From a virus, in IMG/VR virus record IMGVR_UViG_3300048584_000095, positions 1 to 25,780 of that record: a stretch of 25,780 bases of DNA; one strand, given 5' to 3'. The notes beneath the pieces are model-generated. The model worked only from the letters and a program-made list of their open reading frames with translations, had not been told where the DNA came from and searched no databases. Shown piece after piece: positions 16,459 to 22,999 of the stretch. Numbering within the stretch: the stretch's first letter is position 1; each line of letters starts with the position of its first letter. The position numbers and the translations under genes were made by a program.

Positions 16459-16664
16459 AGATCAAACTCCAATGCTTCGGTCTGACCCATGATCGGCAGC
16501 GGACCTACCCAGCCTGCGACGGTGCCGACAATCGGTTCCCTGAGATTGTTAAGCCACACATCATTGCCGCGCAGCCAGAAGCGAACGACTGTCGGCACAT
16601 CGACGCCGTGCATGTAGCAGACGTAATGTCCTGTCTCAGTCGGATTGCCTGTCTGGATTTTCAC
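16455..16664 (-). CDS. Small hypothetical protein ending in EFDL
   Basis: This is a 69-residue protein with many Trp, Gly and Val residues (GHYVCYMHGVDVPTVVRFWL, then DVWLNNLREPIVG and AGWVGPLP), probably a small beta-rich fold. It starts at GTG 16664 inside the junction cassette 16661-16676 and ends with Glu-Phe-Asp-Leu encoded by the next cassette. No family is assigned with confidence; it resembles short phage proteins of unknown function with a WxGPLP-type ending. Confidence 0.6.
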   Translation of the reverse strand: MKIQTGNPTETGHYVCYMHGVDVPTVVRFWLRGNDVWLNNLREPIVGTVAGWVGPLPIMGQTEALEFDL

Positions 16665-17152
16665 AGATCATACTCCATTTTCGGGCGAAGAATAAAACAA
16701 GCGATATGTCTGCCAGTTCCTTTACCGGGTGTTCCGTCCTCAATAGCTAACCATTTTACGTCGCCAAGATTTCGTACCTCTGCATGGTCGCCTAAAATCT
16801 CTTGCAAAATCATCAGAACCCACTTGTCTATGGGAAAAACCAACACAGTTAATTTTCCTTTGCGCCGTTCCTCGATCGCTTTGCGTACCCATGCTGTCAC
16901 GCCTTTTTTACGTCCGTTATGAATCACGGAACCAAATGGCGGATTAACGTAATTTGATTTTCCCCACTCGCAAGAAAGACCATCAAAATCATCAGGTTTC
17001 GGAAAAGGGCAAGGATCAAAATCAAAGTGAAATTCAGCGTCCAATTTAGCATACATTTCAGGTGGAGTAAGCCAGTAATGCTTGCCGTCCGAACCGTTAC
17101 CAACATGAAATTTATTGTTGGTCGGTTCAATCTTTCCCGGCTTTCCCTTCAC
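16661..17152 (-). CDS. Phage DNA N6-adenine methyltransferase (Dam-like)
   Basis: This 163-residue protein matches the short phage DNA adenine methyltransferase family (PF05869 type): YWLTPPEMYAKLDAEFHFDF followed by DPCPFPKPDDFDGL, and the catalytic motif IV NPPFG. It would transfer a methyl group from S-adenosylmethionine to adenine in DNA. No restriction partner is adjacent, so protection from host restriction or control of gene expression are likelier roles. The target is unknown; GATC is a reasonable first guess. It starts at GTG 17152 within a junction cassette. The gene looks more AT-rich than its neighbours. Confidence 0.88.
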   Translation of the reverse strand: MKGKPGKIEPTNNKFHVGNGSDGKHYWLTPPEMYAKLDAEFHFDFDPCPFPKPDDFDGLSCEWGKSNYVNPPFGSVIHNGRKKGVTAWVRKAIEERRKGKLTVLVFPIDKWVLMILQEILGDHAEVRNLGDVKWLAIEDGTPGKGTGRHIACFILRPKMEYDL

Positions 17153-17478
17153 AGATCATACTCCTGAACCATGCCGACAGGCTTAGGCAATGCTTGCCCA
17201 AGACGCACCGCAGCACGCATCTGATCATCGAGCCGGATCATGATCGCTTCATAGGCTTCCTGCCCCCACTCAGCCAGCATCGCGCCGATTTCTTCGAGCG
17301 TCCAGCCGCCGAACGATGCCGCTGCAATGATCCTGGCCTTGTCAAGCTGCGCATCCGTGTAGCGCCTGTGACCGCCTTCGGATCTTGCGACCTCGCCGAG
17401 CAATCCCTTCTCCTCCCAAAAATGGATACCTCGTGCCGTGGTGCATCCGGCCCGCATCATTTCCTCAATGCTGTGCAT
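17149..17478 (-). CDS. MerR-family transcriptional regulator
   Basis: This 109-residue protein opens with a MerR-type winged HTH: HSIEEMMRAGCTTARGIHFW, EEKGLLGEVARSEGGHRRYT and DAQLDKARIIAAASFGGWTL, that is, the usual recognition region, R-Y-Y-like IHFWEEKGLL and the HRRY wing. A dimerisation helix follows; no metal-binding cysteine cluster is seen at the C-terminus. It probably regulates promoters with unusually long spacers. The start at 17478 (MHSIEE) has AAGGG upstream and overlaps the previous gene by 14 bases; longer in-frame starts would overlap it further. It ends in Glu-Tyr-Asp-Leu, encoded by the cassette at 17149-17164. Confidence 0.85.
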   Translation of the reverse strand: MHSIEEMMRAGCTTARGIHFWEEKGLLGEVARSEGGHRRYTDAQLDKARIIAAASFGGWTLEEIGAMLAEWGQEAYEAIMIRLDDQMRAAVRLGQALPKPVGMVQEYDL

Positions 17479-17890
17479 CGAATTCCCTTTCGATCTTCTC
17501 AAGCGGCGCGTCTCGCCAATAGTGAATGCGTTCGACAATGAAATACTGCCGTAGCGTAGGAAACTCAAGCCGCGGCAAACCGGCGTAATCGAGTTCGAAT
17601 TCCAGCCGCTTCGCCGACTTCGGGACAGGTCGCCAATGCGCCGTATGACCTACCACGATTGCAAGAGCCGGCCACATCGGCGCCAGTTCTTCGGCAGTGT
17701 AGAACGGGCGCACCTGCCAAAGCGGAAGCCATGCGAGCGCGGCCGCAGCGTTCGGATCGCGGGGATTGTTCTCGGCCCACAGCTTCACGCTCTCTTTCCA
17801 ATCAGCGATAAGCCCCGGTTGGTTCCCTTTCGCCCGCATGGCCTTGATAATTGCCCATGTCTCACCCTTCCAGAATTCCCGCCCGCTCAT
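17465..17890 (-). CDS. Hypothetical protein downstream of the primase-helicase
   Basis: This 141-residue protein has several Trp residues and no obvious catalytic motif (MSGREFWKGETWAIIKAM, then WLPLWQVRPFYTAEELAPMW and AIVVGHTAHW). The start at 17890 has GAGGA five to six bases upstream; in-frame ATGs at 17905 and 17929 are possible. The junction with the previous gene is a variant of the coupling cassette, but its GTG is out of frame here and opens a six-codon ORF that ends at an ATGA over the ATG at 17905. The function is unknown. Confidence 0.6.
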   Translation of the reverse strand: MSGREFWKGETWAIIKAMRAKGNQPGLIADWKESVKLWAENNPRDPNAAAALAWLPLWQVRPFYTAEELAPMWPALAIVVGHTAHWRPVPKSAKRLEFELDYAGLPRLEFPTLRQYFIVERIHYWRDAPLEKIEREFDAQH

Positions 17891-17918
17891 GCTCGTTCCT
17901 CTCATGAAAGCTGCGCGC

Positions 17919-19802
17919 TCACAAATCATACTCCAGCTTCGGAATTACCCATTTGTTGCGATCAGGACGGAGAAAAACGAGGCTTGAATTCTTGTCGAGT
18001 TGCTTGCGCACCATAACGGGATCAATGCCATGTGCGCCCGCGATTTCGTGGCTTAGAACGCTTGTACTGGTTTCGCCGCCGAGCGTTGCCAGCATCCTTG
18101 TCACTTCCTCCACGCTTGCCCAAGCGTAGCGACTGCCAGCCTCTTTCTTGTCGCCTGCCAGATCGCCGAGCGAAGCGCACCGCTCCAGCACGATCGATGA
18201 TGCGACCTCCTTCACGGCAAAGTAGCTGATTTCATCCGTTACGTCAGCGTCCTTCTGTTTGCGCACTCGCAATTCAGTTCCGCCCTGTTTCAATTTGGTA
18301 CTGATTACCGCGTCCATATTGGCGTAAAAGGCGCTGGAACCGCGAGCGCCTTTCGACTGATCCTTGCCGGTGTGATGCACCGCGAGCACGAAACATTGAT
18401 AGTGCCGTGCCAAGCTTTCCATGAAACTCGTTATCAGGGTGGCGTCCTTGGCCGAATTCTCATCCATGCCGGTGATGAGCCGCGTCAAGGTGTCGATCAC
18501 GATCAGCGAAGGCTTTGCCCCCAATTCGTCAAGGTCGTCTTTCACACCCTGCCAGCCATCAGTATCGGTATAGACTGGAACGCGGTCCTTAATCAAAAAT
18601 CGGTGCCCTGCCTTATCGGAAATCCCCTGCCACTCCATCCAGGCAGGCCAACGCTTCTTGGCCGTCGAGACCGGCCCTTCCCCTGCGAAAAACAGCACGT
18701 CATGTTTCACAGGCGGGCCGTTCCATTGGCCGGGGATGCCATGCGCAAGGCACAAAGCCATGTCGAGCGCGAGGAACGACTTGTAGCTGCCGCTCTCCCC
18801 GTAAATCATCCCGATACCTTGCGCGGGGAGCATATTCGGGATGAGCCAAACAGGGTCACTCACACCATCAGCATAATCGTGCAGAAACTTGATACGGTCG
18901 CGGGATCGGTCGGCTGGTTTCGGTGTCTCGATTTCCTGCCCTGCGAAAGCTGCAAAAGCGTCGGTGTTTGCTTGAAAACCTTTCACGCCGCCGCTGGTGT
19001 CCTCACCATATTCGGCTGCGTTGCGAATAATCTGCTCCAACTCCCATTCATCCCACATCGGAGCGCAATGGGGATTCCAATGCTCGTCCATCAGGTCAAA
19101 GCACATTCCGGGCGAAATGGCTTTGTCGAGGATTGATGCCGCGACCTGAAAAGCTGTGTTGTTTCCGCCCTTCCCCTCAACAGACACGCGCCCGCTGGCA
19201 ACGTACCCTTTCAACAGATCCACCGCCCACGAGACATTGCGCGGCTGGTCCGCATCGGGGTTTTTCTCAAGCCCGAGGGTGTCCGTTTTCTTGCGCTCTG
19301 GCACGATCGCCGACACACAGGCAGGCAAGGGCAGGATTTCACCGCCGAGAGCCTGATAGATGCCGGCTGACGTTCTGGAACCAGGCAACAACACATAGCC
19401 GCCCGACACAATCTTGCCGTCCCGCTTGATTCCGCCGCGAGTGTCGATGCCATCGGCAATCCGGCTGGCCGTGCTCGGCCCCTCGCCACGGAAATAGACG
19501 TGCAGACCGCCCCGAGGGGTGCGGACCTGAAAGGCTTTGCCGACTGCCTCACGAATGACAGGATCGCGCTCCAGCAGCGAATGCCACCAGTCCAGACCGT
19601 TCGGATCAACGTCGATCACGAAAAGGTCACTAAGGCCCGTCGCTACAGCCCAATTGCAGCCAGGTAACAGACGCGACCATTCGGCGAGCGTTGCCGGATC
19701 ATCGGTCGCAATGTGCCAACCTTCCTTAGTGGCAGGAACCTTGTCACCTGCCACGATAGGAAAAAGCTTGCAGCCTTTGAATACGTCCGGTAAATCTTGC
19801 AC
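17919..19802 (-). CDS. Bifunctional primase-polymerase / RepA-like AAA helicase
   Basis: This 627-residue protein joins two replication activities. Residues 1-170 are an archaeo-eukaryotic-type prim-pol domain: VIDVD with catalytic D64 and D66, GGLHVYF with H101, and GGYVLLPGS. Residues ~320-520 are a RecA-fold ATPase of the RepA/AAA_25 type: Walker A GESGSYKS (335-342), Walker B LIVID (433-437), and VHHTGKDQSKGARGSSAFY as the following motif. It would prime and unwind phage DNA. The C-terminus carries a small helical, HTH-like region and ends with Glu-Tyr-Asp-Leu. The start is GTG 19802 behind AGGACAGGG. It is preceded by a 78-base gap containing a terminator that points the other way. Confidence 0.93.
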   Translation of the reverse strand: MQDLPDVFKGCKLFPIVAGDKVPATKEGWHIATDDPATLAEWSRLLPGCNWAVATGLSDLFVIDVDPNGLDWWHSLLERDPVIREAVGKAFQVRTPRGGLHVYFRGEGPSTASRIADGIDTRGGIKRDGKIVSGGYVLLPGSRTSAGIYQALGGEILPLPACVSAIVPERKKTDTLGLEKNPDADQPRNVSWAVDLLKGYVASGRVSVEGKGGNNTAFQVAASILDKAISPGMCFDLMDEHWNPHCAPMWDEWELEQIIRNAAEYGEDTSGGVKGFQANTDAFAAFAGQEIETPKPADRSRDRIKFLHDYADGVSDPVWLIPNMLPAQGIGMIYGESGSYKSFLALDMALCLAHGIPGQWNGPPVKHDVLFFAGEGPVSTAKKRWPAWMEWQGISDKAGHRFLIKDRVPVYTDTDGWQGVKDDLDELGAKPSLIVIDTLTRLITGMDENSAKDATLITSFMESLARHYQCFVLAVHHTGKDQSKGARGSSAFYANMDAVISTKLKQGGTELRVRKQKDADVTDEISYFAVKEVASSIVLERCASLGDLAGDKKEAGSRYAWASVEEVTRMLATLGGETSTSVLSHEIAGAHGIDPVMVRKQLDKNSSLVFLRPDRNKWVIPKLEYDL

Positions 19803-19840
19803 CGCTGTCCCTGTCCTGTCAGCATCACCGCCAAAGAGAG

Positions 19841-19873
19841 CCCCGGAAGCCCGCCAAGGTTTCCGGGGTTTTT
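19841..19873 (+). terminator. Intrinsic terminator facing against the leftward operon
   Basis: On the + strand CCCCGGAA (19841-19848) and TTCCGGGG (19861-19868) form a perfect 8-bp stem with a 12-base loop, followed directly by TTTTT (19869-19873). The T run is on the + strand, while all genes here are on the - strand. On the - strand the stem is followed only by CTCTCTTT. It should stop rightward (antisense) transcripts between the two genes, though it may act weakly in both directions. Confidence 0.75.
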
Positions 19874-19880
19874 CTGTGGG

Positions 19881-20399
19881 TTACAGATCGAATTGAGGTT
19901 CGAACGCTTCACCCGCCAACGCAAGACATAAACCTGCGTCAAGCATCATGGCAAGTGAATACCAATCGCCGGGGTGCGACGTGGCTTTGGGAAACGGGCG
20001 CCGCAGACAGTCGCTGCCGACCAGCCGACAAAATCTTGTAGTGAAATTGCGGCTTGGATACTCGGTATTGTGCCAGTGGATCAGGGACCAGCTTCCACCG
20101 TGCAGATTGTCGATATCGACCATCGCCCCCACACCCTTGAGGGAAAAGCGCAGATCGATACCAGCCCCGCCGAATCCAGCCACGGCAGGGCTCTCGTGAC
20201 GCTCCACAGTCGCACCATGCCGCTCCACAATCGCACAGATCGCTTTGGCGATATATTCCCGATCAGACTTGCGGCCGGCGTTGCTCTTGTTGAGTGTGTC
20301 GCGGTCCACAATCATGTGGACCTTGTTGCCTCGCATGATTGCAAGACTCATCCGATCCTCACCGTTGGCGAGGTCGATATTCAATCCGGTGATTGTCAT
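19881..20399 (-). CDS. Hypothetical phage protein
   Basis: This is a 172-residue protein. The N-terminal half (MTITGLNIDLANGEDRMSLA, KVHMIVDRDTLNKSN) looks like a small alpha/beta fold. The C-terminal half has the well-ordered string GAMVDIDNLHGGSWSLIHWH and then RPFPKATSHPGDWYSL, reminiscent of conserved phage proteins of unknown function. It ends in Gln-Phe-Asp-Leu through a weak version of the junction cassette (stop TAA rather than TGA). The ATG at 20399 has GGGGAG upstream and lies 15 bases after the preceding stop. Confidence 0.65.
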   Translation of the reverse strand: MTITGLNIDLANGEDRMSLAIMRGNKVHMIVDRDTLNKSNAGRKSDREYIAKAICAIVERHGATVERHESPAVAGFGGAGIDLRFSLKGVGAMVDIDNLHGGSWSLIHWHNTEYPSRNFTTRFCRLVGSDCLRRPFPKATSHPGDWYSLAMMLDAGLCLALAGEAFEPQFDL

Positions 20400-20414
20400 T
20401 AGGTTTGCTCCCCT

Positions 20415-20780
20415 TCACAGATCATAAGTAAGCCAGTGGTCGGAATCGAACGCCGCTCGCAGCTTGTCAGCAATGTCACCAATCGGCGCACCGTTCGGAT
20501 AGGTGACGAATTCGAAAAGATACTCTTTGCCGACTTCCTCGACTGCCTCCAGGATATCCAGAGCATCGCAGACACGTTCGGCAAAGCGTGCAGCCTCACC
20601 TTCACTCAGCAGCGCCCGAACAACGGCTGGCATTCTGTCCGCTATATCCTCCAGCGCCGCAGATCGAATTTGCAAATCCTCCACGTTCTCCAGCATGTCC
20701 AGCAATTCCGGAGCCCATTCACAACCGGCGATCCTTTGGCTTTCCAGCCATTCCCGAGCGTTCAAATGTAAGTGGGGCAT
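20415..20780 (-). CDS. Hypothetical acidic helical protein
   Basis: This 121-residue, acidic, mostly helical protein (ELLDMLENVEDLQIRSAALE, EAARFAERVCDALDILEAVE) has no catalytic motif. Strong negative charge and small size are common among phage proteins that inhibit host enzymes, but that is only a possibility. The ATG overlaps the preceding stop as TAATG. The last codons give Tyr-Asp-Leu from TATGATCTGTGA, without the GGAG part of the cassette; the next gene uses its own GGGGAG. Confidence 0.6.
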   Translation of the reverse strand: MPHLHLNAREWLESQRIAGCEWAPELLDMLENVEDLQIRSAALEDIADRMPAVVRALLSEGEAARFAERVCDALDILEAVEEVGKEYLFEFVTYPNGAPIGDIADKLRAAFDSDHWLTYDL

Positions 20781-20899
20781 TATCTCACGTCCTTTTCATC
20801 AGTCGCGCCGCAGACCGAGCACACAAGGCCGATACAGCCGCCCGAAGTAGTGCCGTCCGGTTGCCAGTCGCAACCGCCTTTGCATTGCTTGTCGTCCAT
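20780..20899 (-). CDS. Small Cys-rich (possible zinc-binding) protein
   Basis: This 39-residue product has five cysteines arranged as CKGGC near the N-terminus, then C22 and CSVC (C27, C30), consistent with a small zinc ribbon. The ATG at 20899 shares a base with the stop of the upstream gene (TGATG) and the TAA overlaps the next ATG (TAATG). A longer in-frame version would overlap the upstream gene. Similar mini zinc-binding ORFs are common in early regions of phages; the function is unknown. Confidence 0.55.
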   Translation of the reverse strand: MDDKQCKGGCDWQPDGTTSGGCIGLVCSVCGATDEKDVR

Positions 20900-21399
20900 C
20901 AGAACGCCTGCGGATATACCGAGCCGCCATGCGACCACTTGCCAAGATCCCGAATTTCGAAAATTGTGAACCAATCGACACGCGCCGCAGGATCATTGAA
21001 TCGATCCATAGGGAAATGCTGCGGATAGAGCGAAGCCACGTTGAAAAGCGTATGCGGGATGCGCCAATTGATCGAAAAGCGCATCTTCACGTCATCCGGT
21101 AGCGCCTTCATCACTGCCAAAACCTCGCGTGTTCGCTCCAGATCACAGCCGCCGCAAACTTGGGTAATTTCGCCGCCAGCTTCACGATATCGGCGCCGGA
21201 TAGCGTCAGCAATTCCCTCCATTTGCAGCACGCCCCCGACGCGGTGCAATTGTCGGCCGATATCGGTTCGGCTGGCACGATCAAACGCCTCTTGGAAGTC
21301 AGCCGCAATTCCGCTGTTGCCTTCCAAGGGATACCAGACCCGCGGCGAGGTTTGCAGACATATCATCCCGTCTTTATCGACAATGGTTCCGAGCAGCAT
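20899..21399 (-). CDS. Hypothetical phage protein
   Basis: This is a 166-residue protein. The N-terminus looks beta-rich (MLLGTIVDKDGMICLQTSPR), the middle helical (ADAIRRRYREAGGEI), followed by GGCDLERTREVLAVMKALPD and a Trp/Pro/Phe-rich end (FSINWRIPHTLFNVASLYPQ). No motif is recognised. It is coupled to both neighbours by TGATG junctions. Confidence 0.6.
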   Translation of the reverse strand: MLLGTIVDKDGMICLQTSPRVWYPLEGNSGIAADFQEAFDRASRTDIGRQLHRVGGVLQMEGIADAIRRRYREAGGEITQVCGGCDLERTREVLAVMKALPDDVKMRFSINWRIPHTLFNVASLYPQHFPMDRFNDPAARVDWFTIFEIRDLGKWSHGGSVYPQAF

Positions 21400-21548
21400 C
21401 AGAATTCCCCTTCCTTCACAAGATCAAGATTGACGTAGTAGCGCCATGCGCCGCCACGGGATTGCTTGCGGAACAGTGCGGAATTCTCAAATCCGCCGCG
21501 ATCGTACCATTCCCGCTTAGTAATACGTTTCTTGCGTTCGCGCTGCAT
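21399..21548 (-). CDS. Small basic protein
   Basis: This 49-residue product is very basic at the start (MQRERKKRITKREWYDRGGF) and ends YYVNLDLVKEGEF. The ATG overlaps the preceding stop as TAATG, and its TGA overlaps the next ATG as TGATG, so it is surely inside the translated chain. Near the end the DNA reads GATCTTGTGAAGG, one base longer than the GATCTGTGAAGG seen at other gene junctions here, so the gene may once have ended at Leu-Asp-Leu. Confidence 0.6.
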   Translation of the reverse strand: MQRERKKRITKREWYDRGGFENSALFRKQSRGGAWRYYVNLDLVKEGEF

Positions 21549-21910
21549 TATTCACACTCCACAAAATTAACGACTAGGCGCTGTGTGGCTTCTGGCAGAT
21601 CAAGCCAACGAATGCGCCTATGTTTGCTGCGATATCGATAAGCCGCGACTTGGTACGCCTCATATTCGAGAGCGCCAGAAAATCCGCCGTTTTCAGACGT
21701 GCCGAGCCCCGTAAGCCACGTGTTGCTAAAGCGGTCGCATCCGGGCGCGGTCGATCCGTCCCGATTGACGTGATACGCCTGCGAACCGTCAAACCAGACC
21801 GTGAACCTATCGGCGAATTGCGGATGGTCGAACACGTCCAAGACGTAGGGTGGTGCACCCTCCAGCCAACGCTTGCCAGCGCGGCGGGGCGAATACTTGC
21901 GGGCGGTCAT
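21548..21910 (-). CDS. Conserved hypothetical phage protein
   Basis: This is a 120-residue protein. PPYVLDVFDHPQFADRFTVW followed by FDGSQAYHVN and a C-terminal AYQVAAYRYRSKHRRIRWLD resembles conserved phage proteins of unknown function that share a PYVLDVFDDPxxADRYTV-type start and a RxRRIRW-type end. It is basic at both ends. The ATG overlaps the preceding TGA as ATGA. Confidence 0.65.
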   Translation of the reverse strand: MTARKYSPRRAGKRWLEGAPPYVLDVFDHPQFADRFTVWFDGSQAYHVNRDGSTAPGCDRFSNTWLTGLGTSENGGFSGALEYEAYQVAAYRYRSKHRRIRWLDLPEATQRLVVNFVECE

Positions 21911-22152
21911 TCCTCCAGCCTCCAGCTTGCAATTGCCAGCGCGGCGCCGAGGATCGTGCCGGCGTCATGGTCGCTTGCGTAAGCATCGCCGCACTTCACC
22001 ATTGCCCGGTAAGCCTCTTGCGCCAAATTCAAACAGGCATAAGCGCGGCCGGAATCTGAGAGGAAATTGCCAGGGATAGAAATTCCCAAAAGCTTTTTAT
22101 AATGTGGCCTACTGGATTCAATCCAAGCCAGAATGTGTTCTGCACCAGTCAT
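21907..22152 (-). CDS. Hypothetical small protein
   Basis: This 81-residue helical protein (MTGAEHILAWIESSRPHYKK, then FLSDSGRAYACLNLAQEAYR) has no recognised motif. The start at 22152 follows GGAGCGAAAA; an in-frame ATG at 22167 lies in the leader element and would place the ribosome site inside the coding region. It is the first gene after a gap with the palindrome 22184-22197 and the repeated leader (22157-22180), so it may head a sub-operon. Confidence 0.6.
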   Translation of the reverse strand: MTGAEHILAWIESSRPHYKKLLGISIPGNFLSDSGRAYACLNLAQEAYRAMVKCGDAYASDHDAGTILGAALAIASWRLEE

Positions 22153-22156
22153 TTTT

Positions 22157-22180
22157 CGCTCCATCAAAAGCGGTTGAAAC
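22157..22180 (-). promoter_or_regulatory. Repeated gene leader, copy 1
   Basis: Read on the - strand: GTTTCAACCGCTTTTGATGGAGCG, ending just before the ATG at 22152. It shares TTCAACCGCTTT..ATGGAGC with the copies at 23622-23645 and, in part, 24236-24252. It includes the Shine-Dalgarno GGAG and an upstream conserved part that translation alone does not explain. Confidence 0.6.
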
Positions 22181-22183
22181 TAA

Positions 22184-22197
22184 ACCCTACGTAGGGT
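22184..22197. repeat. Perfect 14-bp palindrome ACCCTACGTAGGGT
   Basis: It begins at the last base of the stop codon of the upstream gene and precedes leader copy 1. No T run follows, so an operator site or RNA end-structure is more likely than a terminator. Confidence 0.75.
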
Positions 22198-22772
22198 CAC
22201 AAATCCAAGGACGCAAGCGGATTTGCGTAGATTGTCACCTTGCGGCTTTTCCGACCGTCATAATGCCACCAGCTGGCGAATTCAGGCGACTTGCGGCAAT
22301 GCGCCAGAGCGCGGCGAATTTTCACAGTCTCGAATTGCCGGATATTGGCAGCAATCGGCAACATCAGCCGAACCGCCAGCCAGTGATAGCCAACCGGCGA
22401 ACCGTCACCAGGCAAGGCGCCTTTGATCCAATCAATCAGCAGTGCGATTGCGTCCGCTTCCCCATTGGCTGCATCCATGACAGCTAAAGCCACATTGCGC
22501 GGCGCTTGGCCTGCCACAGCGTCTCCGAGGGGCTCAATTTGATCCAATGCCCGACCGGCGAACCTGCCCAACTGCGTCAGTAATCCGGGGCTCTCGATAA
22601 GGGCGCACAAGTCCATGACTGTCAGGGGATTGCCATGAGCAAAGACTTCTCGAATTCGTGCCAGATCCAGGTTACATTCATCGACCAGCACCAGCACACC
22701 ATCGCGCTGCATCCACTTGGCCTTTGCGTGCGAGATTCTGTATTTGTCGCAGAATTCCAAAAGTGTCAGCAT
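22197..22772 (-). CDS. Hypothetical protein with HTH-like N-terminus
   Basis: This is a 191-residue protein. Residues 1-35 (LLEFCDKYRISHAKAKWMQR, DGVLVLVDE) look like a small excisionase/MerR-like helix-turn-helix. The rest is helical (LCALIESPGLLTQLGRFAGR, MDAANGEADAIALLIDWIKG) and ends with IRRALAHCRKSPEFASWWHY and then a lysine/arginine segment. A DNA-binding or replication-related role is possible but not proven. The ATG overlaps the previous gene by 7 bases. It ends in Leu-Asp-Leu with a divergent form of the junction sequence. Confidence 0.55.
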   Translation of the reverse strand: MLTLLEFCDKYRISHAKAKWMQRDGVLVLVDECNLDLARIREVFAHGNPLTVMDLCALIESPGLLTQLGRFAGRALDQIEPLGDAVAGQAPRNVALAVMDAANGEADAIALLIDWIKGALPGDGSPVGYHWLAVRLMLPIAANIRQFETVKIRRALAHCRKSPEFASWWHYDGRKSRKVTIYANPLASLDL

Positions 22773-22996
22773 GTCAAAGCCTCATAATCCTGAAAAATGA
22801 CTGTCAACGCATCAGCGAATGTCAGCGCCGGCAATCCGCTTGTGAGATTGTCAAATTCCGTCCGGAATTGTTCCGCGTCCTCGCCTTGGAAAAATACGCT
22901 CGCAAGGGAAGGCTTAGAGACAATTTCATAGGCCAAGCCGTTGCCATAGCTAGTCACCTGCCAGTCTGGCAGATCATGGATTATCTGAGAGCGCAT
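22766..22996 (-). CDS. Hypothetical small acidic protein
   Basis: This is a 76-residue protein (YGNGLAYEIVSKPSLASVFF, then QGEDAEQFRTEFDNLTSGLP), acidic, mixed alpha/beta. The start lies 3 bases after the preceding stop (TAATCGATG). No family is recognised. Confidence 0.6.
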   Translation of the reverse strand: MRSQIIHDLPDWQVTSYGNGLAYEIVSKPSLASVFFQGEDAEQFRTEFDNLTSGLPALTFADALTVIFQDYEALTC

Positions 22997-22999
22997 CGA

